Shown: one piece after another, positions 1 to 6,399 of the stretch
Layout: the number at the start of each line of letters is the position of its first letter
Numbering within the stretch: position 1 is the first letter of the stretch
From: Gemmatimonadota bacterium
GTDB lineage: Bacteria > Gemmatimonadota > Gemmatimonadetes > Gemmatimonadales > GWC2-71-9
Direction: 5' to 3'
Length of the DNA stretch: 13,928 nucleotides
NCBI GenBank assembly: GCA_016180765.1
Contig: JACPAP010000062.1
Span: forward strand, 1 to 13,928
Program-made: the position numbers and the translations under genes
Notes under the pieces: generated by a model
Told to the model about the DNA's origin: nothing
Seen by the model: the letters and a program-made list of their open reading frames with translations, nothing else
The model's database searches: none

Positions 1-264
1 TCGCCGTCCAGCCCGGGATGGGTCACCGGCCCAATCTCGGCGTCTTCACAACCCCGCGATAGGGCGGTCCTGGGACAGCCGAGGGGCGTTTTGGGGACAT
101 TTGGGCTGGCTCGCGTTCATTTGATGACGCTTCGCGGGCAGCCTTGGCCTATTTTGGGCGCATGGCCGAACCTTGGCGCTTGACCCTGATAGCAGTAGGG
201 TTTCGCCATAGGGCATTACCGTGACAGCCTCCTGAGCCTACCCTCCCACCCCGTAGCTTCGAGG
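1..264. other. non-coding or unrecognised left-edge region
   Basis: No gene could be supported here. One plus-strand frame is open from the left edge to a TGA at 181-183, and another is open to about 114. Neither translation has recognisable motifs, and both are rich in the W/G/P/R residues expected from chance high-GC reading. The DNA looks slightly less GC-rich than the coding regions, with short T/G runs such as those near 89-107 and 150-157. No tRNA-like cloverleaf or rRNA segment was seen. It could be the tail of a divergent gene or plain intergenic DNA. Confidence 0.4.
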
Positions 265-292
265 TTGAAGGTTCGCTGCATCTGGCTATGCA
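265..292 (+). promoter_or_regulatory. candidate sigma70-type promoter for the MBL hydrolase gene
   Basis: A TTGAAG hexamer at 265-270 is followed after 16 bases by TATGCA at 287-292, a reasonable -35/-10 pair. Transcription would begin near 299-300 and leave a leader of about 85 nt before the ATG at 385. The leader contains a GC-rich self-complementary stretch near 303-318 that could fold. The assignment rests on hexamer similarity and spacing only. Confidence 0.3.
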
Positions 293-384
293 TAAGAAAC
301 ACGGGCGCCGGCGGGCGCCGCAAAGCACTTGTCACGACGGTCAAGCGCCACTTCGAGTCGGTCTTAGCCCTCCTCCTGAACCTC

Positions 385-1269
385 ATGCGCTGGCTCCTGT
401 CGCTCGCGTTGTTCGCCCTGGGCGCGGCACCTGCCGCGGCCCAGGACTCCGCCCGGACCGAGTTGGTCTTCCTCGAAGTGGGCCAGGGCGACGCCGTCCT
501 GATCCGCTCCCCGGAGGGCAGGACCGCGCTGATTGATGCAGGGCCCGGCAGCATCGTCTCGATGCTTTTGGGCCTCGGCGTGGACACCATTGACCTCGCC
601 ATCGCCTCCCACCCACACGTCGATCACATTGGCGGCATGGAAGAGGTGCTCCGCACCTTCCCGGTGCGGTACTACCTGGACAACGGCGTGCCCCACACCA
701 CCGGCACTTACCGATCGCTCATGCGATGGGTGGAGCAATCCGGCGTCACCTACCTCGAGGCCAGCGCCAGAACCTTGAGCCTGGGGAGCGTCAATCTCCG
801 CATTCTGCCGCCCCCGGCTACGGCCAGGAGCTTGAACGACCAGTCGGTGGGCGTGATCGTGGAATTCGGCGCCTTCAAGGCGATCCTGACCGGCGACTCG
901 GAGTGGGCCGAGCTGGAGCACATCCGGACCCTCGGCGTCCCGGAGGTCAGCGTGCTCAAGGCCGCCCACCACGGCAGCTACAACGGCGTGAACCCCGCCT
1001 GGCTCGCCGCCACCAGGCCGGAGGTCGTGGTGATCTCCTGCGGCTCGAGGAACCCCTACGGGCACCCGCACGCCCAGGCGCTGCATCTCTACCAGGCCAC
1101 CGCCGCGGTGTACCGCACCGATGTCCATGGGACAGTCACCGTGCGCGCGGCGGCAATTGGGGAGTTTGAGGTGCAGACGGCGGTACCGGCGGACACGGCC
1201 GACGGCACGAGCGCCGTGGCGGTCCTTACCGACCGCATCGGCCGCGGGGTGAGGCGCTATGCCTACTGA
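385..1269 (+). CDS. exported ComEC-like metallo-beta-lactamase-fold hydrolase
   Basis: This 294-aa protein resembles the stand-alone version of the C-terminal MBL domain of ComEC/Rec2. The metal-site motif HPHVDH is at residues 76-81, a G-D-S-E loop with D171 follows, then AHHGS with H195/H196, and GHPH with H227 near the C-terminus. These motifs are typical of the ComEC-like branch, whose members are predicted phosphodiesterases or nucleases; the substrate here is unknown. The ATG at 385 was chosen because it gives a clean signal peptide (hydrophobic residues 3-17, AAA before Q20), so the protein is probably secreted. An in-frame TTG at 265 would add 40 unlikely residues and overlaps a candidate -35 box. 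The last 11 bases overlap the DUF3006 gene, suggesting translational coupling. No strong Shine-Dalgarno precedes 385. Confidence 0.85.
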   Translation: MRWLLSLALFALGAAPAAAQDSARTELVFLEVGQGDAVLIRSPEGRTALIDAGPGSIVSMLLGLGVDTIDLAIASHPHVDHIGGMEEVLRTFPVRYYLDNGVPHTTGTYRSLMRWVEQSGVTYLEASARTLSLGSVNLRILPPPATARSLNDQSVGVIVEFGAFKAILTGDSEWAELEHIRTLGVPEVSVLKAAHHGSYNGVNPAWLAATRPEVVVISCGSRNPYGHPHAQALHLYQATAAVYRTDVHGTVTVRAAAIGEFEVQTAVPADTADGTSAVAVLTDRIGRGVRRYAY

Positions 1270-1534
1270 ACGACTCTACACCGTGGATCGCATCGAAGGC
1301 GCTTCGGCCGTCCTGGTGGACGACGCGGGAGCCACGGCCACCGTGCCCAACCGGGCCCTGCCGGCGGGCGCCGCCGAAGGGACGGTCCTCCGGGTACCCG
1401 TCAAGGCGAACGGCCAGCCAGCCTGGGAGGCCGCCCGCGTGGACCCAGCCGAGACCGCGCGGCGCCGGGCCGAGGCGGAGGATCGGATTCAGCGGTTGAA
1501 GAAGCGGGATCCGGGCGGGGACATCAGGCTGTAG
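1259..1534 (+). CDS. DUF3006 domain-containing small protein
   Basis: This 91-aa protein has the DUF3006 pattern: an N-terminal YTVDRIEG strand, then AVLVDD, a central P-x-x-x-L-P segment with a glycine turn, a V-L-R-V strand, and a charged C-terminal helix (ETARRRAEAEDRIQRLKKR) likely to be helical or coiled. The function of DUF3006 is unknown. It is a common partner of ComEC-like MBL hydrolases, and here its ATG lies inside the last codons of that gene. A GAGG at 1251-1254, four bases before the ATG, can serve as ribosome binding site. No signal peptide is visible, although its partner appears to be exported. The stop lies 13 bp from the end of the convergent methyltransferase gene. Confidence 0.8.
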   Translation: MPTERLYTVDRIEGASAVLVDDAGATATVPNRALPAGAAEGTVLRVPVKANGQPAWEAARVDPAETARRRAEAEDRIQRLKKRDPGGDIRL

Positions 1535-1547
1535 ACCAGGCCCCGGC

Positions 1548-2258
1548 TCAGACCGGGTTCGATTTCCTTAGCCCCCGCGGGTAGCGCCGCTTCCACCCCA
1601 CCACCACCCCGAACGGCGCCCGCCGCCAGGGGACGTCCACCCGGAGCCCCACCGACTCCAGCAGCTCCACCTCCAGCTCGAGCGGCAAGTAGCGGTCTTC
1701 CCTGGCCCAGGCAGCGAAGAAGGCGCGCGCTTCCCGCGCTGAGTACCACTGGCGGAGGTGCGCCCGCCAGACGTTCATCTCCGACCGACGCAACGCCGGA
1801 GCCCAGGACAGGAACGCGTCGCCCGAGGCGAACACGCCGCCCGGACGCAGCGCCCGGAAACACCTCCGGTAGAACCGGCGCTTATCCCTGACCGAGTGCA
1901 CGTGGTGCAACGCCAGCGTCGCCACCAGGGCGTCGCACCTCGGAAACGGGACCCGGGCAAAGTCTCCCGAGACCAACCGGTGGCGCCCGCTCTTCAAGTG
2001 TAACCGCCGCGCCGCCACCGCCAGCATGTCCGGGTCCTCGTCAATGCCGTAAAGCCAGGCGCGGGGAGCGAATTCCAGGCAGCGGGCCGCCAACGCCGCC
2101 GTGCCTATCCCCAAGTCCACGATCAAGGGCGCGCGGGTACGCAAGAGCGCCACCACGCCCGCGGTGGCGCTTAGCAGCTCCTCGTAGTGCGGAATGAAGG
2201 TGCGAATCCGCCGGTCGTACTCGGCCAGCCGGATCTTGAGGTGCGCCGCTACCGACAC
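1548..2258 (-). CDS. class I SAM-dependent methyltransferase
   Basis: This 236-aa protein carries a Rossmann-type methyltransferase core. Motif I is VDLGIGT at residues 47-53. The acidic loop after strand beta-2 is YGIDED (D73, D75). A G-D-F follows at 98-100, then DALVATLALHHV at 109-120, and the post-motif LRPGGVF near 137-143. The N-terminal YDRRIRTFIPHYEELL is typical of CmoA-like and generic Methyltransf_25/12 proteins that modify small molecules or tRNA precursors; the substrate cannot be named. The start is a GTG at 2256-2258 with no clear Shine-Dalgarno. It lies 28 bp downstream of the kinase-propeller gene on the same strand, so co-transcription is likely. The C-terminus is basic and has no further domain. 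Confidence 0.85.
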   Translation of the reverse strand: MSVAAHLKIRLAEYDRRIRTFIPHYEELLSATAGVVALLRTRAPLIVDLGIGTAALAARCLEFAPRAWLYGIDEDPDMLAVAARRLHLKSGRHRLVSGDFARVPFPRCDALVATLALHHVHSVRDKRRFYRRCFRALRPGGVFASGDAFLSWAPALRRSEMNVWRAHLRQWYSAREARAFFAAWAREDRYLPLELEVELLESVGLRVDVPWRRAPFGVVVGWKRRYPRGLRKSNPV

Positions 2259-2286
2259 GCTCGCGTCTTGACGTGAGAAGCCGGCG

Positions 2287-3219
2287 TTACGGCAGGGTGA
2301 CCAGCCAGATGTCCGCCTCGGTCACCCGGCGCGAGAAGTACACCGTGCGCCCGTCACGGGTGAGCTGCGGCGGGCCGATCACATCGCGGGTCACGGAGAA
2401 CGCCTGGCGCACCTGCCTGGTCTCCCGGTCCACCAGGTAGAACGCCTTCCCGCCCGACACGAACAGCAGGCGGCGGCTGTCGGGCAGCCAGACCGGCCAC
2501 TGCCCGAAGTCCGTCAGGCGCTGGTATTCCCCGCCGTCGAACGTGTACAAGATGACCCCCCGATCCAGCGCGCTGATCATGCCGGCCAGCCGCCTCCCGT
2601 CCGGCGACCAGGAATGGGGAGCGAACGGTGATTGGGGAGCGAACGGCGCAAGGGAGTCGGGCAAGGTGGGAAGCACCTCGGGCTGCTGCTCGCCCCACGG
2701 GCGACTGGGGTCGAACACGTACGTTGCCCGGTGGTCCGCCCCAGGCCCTGCGGCGGCCATGCGCCTCCCGTCCGGCGACCACACGGCATACGCCACGTTG
2801 CCCGGCGCATGGGTCAATTGGGTGAGCCCGCTCCCGTCGGGCCGGATCTTCCAGATCTGGAGCGGGCCGCTCCGGTTGGAAAACATGGCGATCCCGTTGC
2901 CGTCGGGCGACCAGCGCGGCATGCGATCCGACGCGCTGTCTCCGGTCAACTGCCGCGGTCTGCCGCTGCCGTCCGCGCGCGTCAGGTAGAGATGGCCTTC
3001 CGGCTCCACCAGCGAGTAGAAGACCACGCTCTCGCCGTCCGGCGAGGGATCCGGGTTGGCCCAGCGTTGCGAGCCGCGCGTGATCCATTCGGGCTCGCCC
3101 ATCACGGCGCCGCGCACCGGATCGAACCTCGCCCGCTGGATGTTGCTGGTGACCAGCACCGAGCTGTACGCCAGTTGCCTGCCGTCTGCCGAGAGGCTCA
3201 CGTGAGCCAGCGACGTGGC
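2287..3219 (-). pseudogene. C-terminal PD40 propeller fragment separated by frameshift from the kinase
   Basis: About 310 codons in a different frame continue the beta-propeller of the upstream kinase. PD40/TolB-like repeats recur as S-[AP]-D-G, including LSADGRQLAY, PSPDGESVVF, WSPDGNGIAM, two WSPDGRR copies (followed by MA and LA), WLPDSRRLLF and LTRDGRTVYF. The frame closes with TAA at 2287-2289 after ADIWLVTLP, a natural end for this family. No convincing start codon with a ribosome binding site exists at the 5' end of the fragment, so it was almost certainly once continuous with the kinase gene. Restoring the frame needs 3n+1 bases between about 3218 and 3224. An 18-bp tandem duplication at 2615-2650 encodes a repeated PFAP(Q/H)S segment. 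It could be expressed only by frameshifting or reinitiation, or the break may be a sequencing error. Confidence 0.75.
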
Positions 3220-4862
3220 GGGCGCCACAGATTCATGGCGCCGCCGCGATCGCTCACGAAGTAGAGATACCGGCCGTCGGGCGACCAGGCCGGGCTCCAA
3301 TTCCGCGTGCTGCCGCTGGTGACCGCGGTCGGCTCCCCTCCGGCGACCGGTACGGTCCACACATGGCCCTGGGCCACGTGGCCCAGCCGCTGGAAGAACG
3401 CGATCCGCCGGCCGTGGGGCGACCAGCTGGGCAGCGCCGCGTCCGCCACGGGCAACCGCCGCGTCTCGCCGGTCCGCACATCGGCGACCCACAGCTCGCC
3501 CCGGGTCTCGGAGTTCTGCGGATTGAGATCCACGTTCTCGGTGGCAAGGGCGAGCCGGGCGCCGTCCGGACTCCAGGCGGGCCGATAGCCGAATCGCGTC
3601 ACCCGCCGAACCGCCTCGCCCGTGCGGCCCATGACGAAGATCCCGCCGCCTTCCCGCTCGGACCGGAAAGCGATCTGCTCGCCGTCCGGTGAGAAGGCCG
3701 GCTGGTCGTCGGCCTCGGGGGAATCCGCGGTGAGGTTGATCGGGTTCCGGCCGCCCACGCTCAGCAGGTAGATATCCCGATTGCCCGACGCCTCCCCGGA
3801 GTACGTGAGCCACTGTCCGTCGGGGGAGAGGCTGGGAAACCACTCGACCCCGGGGTCCACGGTCAACCGCGTGAAGTTCGCCGCTACCAGGCCCCGTTCG
3901 CCGCCGCCCCCGCCCCGGAGCGCCAGCACGATGTACCCCGCCGCGGCAATCACCACGATCACGGATGCCACGGCCACCAGCCGGCTCCGCGCGAAGGGGA
4001 GCACCCGCGACGGCGGGCCGAGGGTGTCTCCGGCCCCGGACAACGCCTCGGCGAACTGCCGGGCGGTCGCGAACCGATCCGCCGGCACCTTGGCCAGCGC
4101 CCGCATGAGGGCCCGCTCCACCCCCACCGGCACCGTGTCTCGCACCACCCGAAGACTCGGGACCGGCTCCAGTGCCTTGCGCGCGATGATCGCCTGCGCG
4201 CTGGGTCCCACATACGGCGGCGACCCCGCCAGCATCTCGTACAACACGCACGCCAGGCTGTACACGTCGGAGCGCGCATCCAGGTCCCCGGCTCCGCTAG
4301 CCTGCTCGGGACTCATGTAGGCCGGGGTCCCCACCGCGAGGCCCGACTCCGTCAGCTTCTCGCCCCCGGCGTCGCTGATCGCCTTGGCGATCCCAAAATC
4401 CGCCACCACCGCGTGGCCCGCCTCGAACAGGATGTTCTCCGGCTTGATGTCGCGGTGAATGACGCCGAGACTGTGGGCATAGCTCAGCGCATCCGCCACG
4501 TCCCGGGTGATCCGCAGGGCGTCTTCCAGGGGGAGCTGCTTCTCACGGTCCAAGCGGTCCCGCAGGGATTCCCCCTCGACGTACGGCAGCACGTAGTACG
4601 TGAAGCCGTCCGCCTCGCCGGAATCGATCAGCGTCAGGATGTTGGGGTGATTCAGCTGCGCCGTGATGCGGATCTCGCGGAGAAACCGGTCACCGCCCAG
4701 GGATTGCCCCACCTCGGGCCGCAAGACCTTGAGCGCGACCTTGCGGCCGTGCTTTAGGTCCTCGGCGAGGAACACCAGGCCCATGCCGCCGTGGCCGAGT
4801 TCCCGCTCGATGCGATAGCGATCTGCCAGGGCGTGCTGCAGACGGGTGAGTGGGTCCGCCAT
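3198..4862 (-). CDS. membrane Ser/Thr protein kinase with truncated PD40 propeller
   Basis: This is a Hanks-type (PknB-like) kinase. From the ATG at 4860-4862 the glycine loop is GHGGMG (23-28), the ATP-binding lysine is K45, the catalytic loop is HRDIKPEN (136-143), the DFG motif is at 155-157, and GTPAYMSPE (178-186) ends the activation segment. All catalytic residues are present. One membrane helix follows at about 294-315, then a glycine-rich linker and five PD40-type repeats (SPDGQWLTY, SPDGEQIAF, SPDGARLAL, SPHGRRIAF, SPDGRYLYF). The topology implies a cytoplasmic kinase and an extracytoplasmic propeller sensor. The frame ends abruptly at NLWRPPRRWLT, where intact relatives continue, and the rest of the propeller lies in another frame (2287-3219). 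The ATG at 4862 matches the usual MxDPLxRLQ start; a GTG at 4892 would add ten residues. The truncated protein may still phosphorylate targets. Confidence 0.85.
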   Translation of the reverse strand: MADPLTRLQHALADRYRIERELGHGGMGLVFLAEDLKHGRKVALKVLRPEVGQSLGGDRFLREIRITAQLNHPNILTLIDSGEADGFTYYVLPYVEGESLRDRLDREKQLPLEDALRITRDVADALSYAHSLGVIHRDIKPENILFEAGHAVVADFGIAKAISDAGGEKLTESGLAVGTPAYMSPEQASGAGDLDARSDVYSLACVLYEMLAGSPPYVGPSAQAIIARKALEPVPSLRVVRDTVPVGVERALMRALAKVPADRFATARQFAEALSGAGDTLGPPSRVLPFARSRLVAVASVIVVIAAAGYIVLALRGGGGGERGLVAANFTRLTVDPGVEWFPSLSPDGQWLTYSGEASGNRDIYLLSVGGRNPINLTADSPEADDQPAFSPDGEQIAFRSEREGGGIFVMGRTGEAVRRVTRFGYRPAWSPDGARLALATENVDLNPQNSETRGELWVADVRTGETRRLPVADAALPSWSPHGRRIAFFQRLGHVAQGHVWTVPVAGGEPTAVTSGSTRNWSPAWSPDGRYLYFVSDRGGAMNLWRPPRRWLT

Positions 4863-4876
4863 GTTGCGCCAAGATG
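4862..4876 (-). promoter_or_regulatory. candidate leaderless -10 element of the kinase gene
   Basis: On the minus strand the order is TCCATCTTGGC, then ten bases ending in the kinase start codon. The CATCTT hexamer (plus 4871-4876) sits 8 nt before the ATG at 4860-4862. No Shine-Dalgarno lies between them. The same block in nearly the same position precedes the PhoX gene and the kinase relic, which suggests a -10 box with transcription starting at or next to the start codon. No -35 box is evident. Confidence 0.35.
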
Positions 4877-4961
4877 GACCCGGAGCGGCCACGATGCCAG
4901 CCCCGCCGGCCTATGGACGCGAGACCCCTCCTTCACGCTCGCGCCGTCCGCCGCGAGCGCC

Positions 4962-4974
4962 TATCTTGGCACCC
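4962..4974 (+). promoter_or_regulatory. candidate leaderless -10 element of the PhoX gene
   Basis: TATCTT at 4962-4967 lies within GCCTATCTTGGC and 7 nt before the GTG at 4975. It fits the TANNNT form of bacterial -10 boxes, and its position would place the transcript start at or within a few bases of the GTG. No ribosome binding site is visible. The flanking GCC/GGC is also a short inverted repeat, so an operator is an alternative reading. Confidence 0.4.
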
Positions 4975-6315
4975 GTGACGCGCATCGATAGGCGGGGGTT
5001 CCTGCGCCACTCGGCCGCATATGCCGGCGGCGCGGTCGCCGGGTTGGCGGCGCTCAATGCGTTCGCCGCCGCGTGCGCCAAGACGGGCGGGGCCGCGGTC
5101 CCGCGGCCCGAGGCGGGGCCGGGCACCGGCGGGTATGGGCCGCTCCGCAACGCGGGGCCCGAGTTGGCGCTCCCGCGTGACTTCACGTACCGCGTCCTCG
5201 GCGTCGAGGGCTCCGAGATGTCGGACGGCAACCCGACGCCCAGCCGCCACGACGGCATGGCGGCCTTCCCCCTCCCCAACGGCAACATCCGGCTCATCCG
5301 CAATCACGAAGTGGACAACGTCCCGCGGGACGGCGCCGCGGTGGGCGATCCGGCGGCGGCCTACGACGGCGGCGCCGGCGGCGGCACGGTCTCGCTGGAG
5401 GTGCATCCGGAGACGCGCGAGCTGATTCGCGACTTCATGAGCCTCAACGGCACCTGGCGCAACTGCGCCGGCGGGCCGACGCCGTGGGGCTCGTGGCTGT
5501 CGTGCGAAGAGGCGTTCTTCGGCCACGAGTCCGGCTTCGGCGCACGGCACGGGTACATCTTCGAGGTGCCGGTGGCGCGCGAGCGGCTCGAACCCACCGA
5601 GCCGCTGGTCGCGATGGGGCGGCTGGTGCACGAGGCGGTGGCGGTGGACCCGGCCACCGGCATCGTGTACCAGACCGAGGACCAGCATCTCGCCGGCTTC
5701 TATCGCTTCCTTCCCCAGCGGCCCTATCTGAACGGCCACGCGGGGGACCTGGGCGCGGGCGGACGGCTCCAGATGCTGGCGGTCGCCGGGCGCCGCTGGT
5801 ACGACACACGCACCGGCCAGCGCGCCGGCCGGATCCTCCCGATCACCTGGGTGGACATCCCCGATCCGGACCCGCAGGGCGGGCCCGAGGCCGTCTCCGC
5901 CGTGTTCAAGCAGGGCTACGACCAGGGCGCCGCGGCGTTCGCCCGGCTCGAGGGCTGCTGGTACGGCGACGGCAACATCTACCTCGTCTCCACCAACGGC
6001 GGGAACGCCGAGCTGGGGCAGGTGTGGCGGTATCGGCCCGTGGGTCCCGACGCGGGCGAGCTGATGCTGGTGTTCGAGTCGCCCCACCGGTCGGTGCTGA
6101 ACCGTCCCGACAACGTCTGCGTCAGCCCCAAGGGAGCCCTGGTGCTGTGCGAGGACGCCAACGACCGCCGGCAGTACGTCCGCGGCCTCACCCCGGAGGG
6201 GAGGGTCTTCGATATCGCGGCCAACATCGCCAACGATTCCGAGCTGGCGGGCGCGACCTGGGCACCCGGCATGACGCTGGCCGTTTGGGGCCCGTGGGAA
6301 CGGGGCGCGGTCTAG
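4975..6315 (+). CDS. PhoX/DUF839 family protein with Tat signal
   Basis: This 446-aa protein belongs to the PhoX-like (DUF839) group, calcium-dependent alkaline phosphatases and related propeller proteins of the cell envelope. The N-terminus is a twin-arginine signal: TRIDRRGFLR, then a hydrophobic stretch at about 14-32. A cysteine after FAAA at about 34 could make it a Tat lipoprotein. Family-like segments are LRNHEVDN, GGTVSLEV, LNGTWRNCAGGPTPWGSWLSCEE, VYQTEDQ, GFYRFLP, RLEGCWY and NRPDNVCVSPKGALVLCED. The GTG at 4975 was chosen because it puts the Tat motif at the very start; a longer frame from 4846 would run into the divergent kinase gene. The C-terminus seems to lack a dozen or so residues between TWAP and GMTLAVWGPW, where relatives carry a D-G-x-x-L-F-V-N-I-Q strand. 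Whether it is still a phosphatase is unproven. Confidence 0.85.
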   Translation: MTRIDRRGFLRHSAAYAGGAVAGLAALNAFAAACAKTGGAAVPRPEAGPGTGGYGPLRNAGPELALPRDFTYRVLGVEGSEMSDGNPTPSRHDGMAAFPLPNGNIRLIRNHEVDNVPRDGAAVGDPAAAYDGGAGGGTVSLEVHPETRELIRDFMSLNGTWRNCAGGPTPWGSWLSCEEAFFGHESGFGARHGYIFEVPVARERLEPTEPLVAMGRLVHEAVAVDPATGIVYQTEDQHLAGFYRFLPQRPYLNGHAGDLGAGGRLQMLAVAGRRWYDTRTGQRAGRILPITWVDIPDPDPQGGPEAVSAVFKQGYDQGAAAFARLEGCWYGDGNIYLVSTNGGNAELGQVWRYRPVGPDAGELMLVFESPHRSVLNRPDNVCVSPKGALVLCEDANDRRQYVRGLTPEGRVFDIAANIANDSELAGATWAPGMTLAVWGPWERGAV

Positions 6316-6384
6316 CGGACGGCGACTACCGCCGCGCCGCCGGCCCTGGGGCTATCCTTAGGTGACCGCCGCATCGAGACCCTC

Positions 6385-6392
6385 GGGGAAGG
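6385..6392 (+). promoter_or_regulatory. ribosome binding site of the UPF0182 gene
   Basis: GGGGAAGG ends 7 nt before the ATG at 6400, a good Shine-Dalgarno that fixes the start of the UPF0182 gene. A TATCCT at 6353-6358 could be a weak -10 box giving a short leader. This leadered arrangement contrasts with the neighbouring PhoX and kinase genes. Confidence 0.6.
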
Positions 6393-6399
6393 ATTCACC

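Noticed and set aside
1..183. Open frame entering from the left edge as the end of a truncated gene
   Set aside because: The 60-codon translation has no family resemblance and unusual composition, so coding is not supported.
303..318. GGCGCC-rich palindrome upstream of the MBL gene as a terminator or operator
   Set aside because: It is short, lacks a T-tract and is the kind of GC palindrome common in such genomes.
3214..3236. Programmed -1 frameshift joining kinase and second propeller half
   Set aside because: No slippery X-XXY-YYZ heptamer or downstream stimulatory structure was seen, and the joined protein would still lack about 20 residues expected in relatives.
3220..4251. Upstream extension of the propeller-fragment frame through the kinase gene
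   Set aside because: The frame stays open only because of high GC. Its translation is G/R/P/A-rich and without motifs, while the kinase frame over the same bases is clearly real.
4933..6087. Long minus-strand open frame across the PhoX gene
   Set aside because: It is an antisense shadow of a recognised Tat-exported protein; no motifs or start signals were seen.
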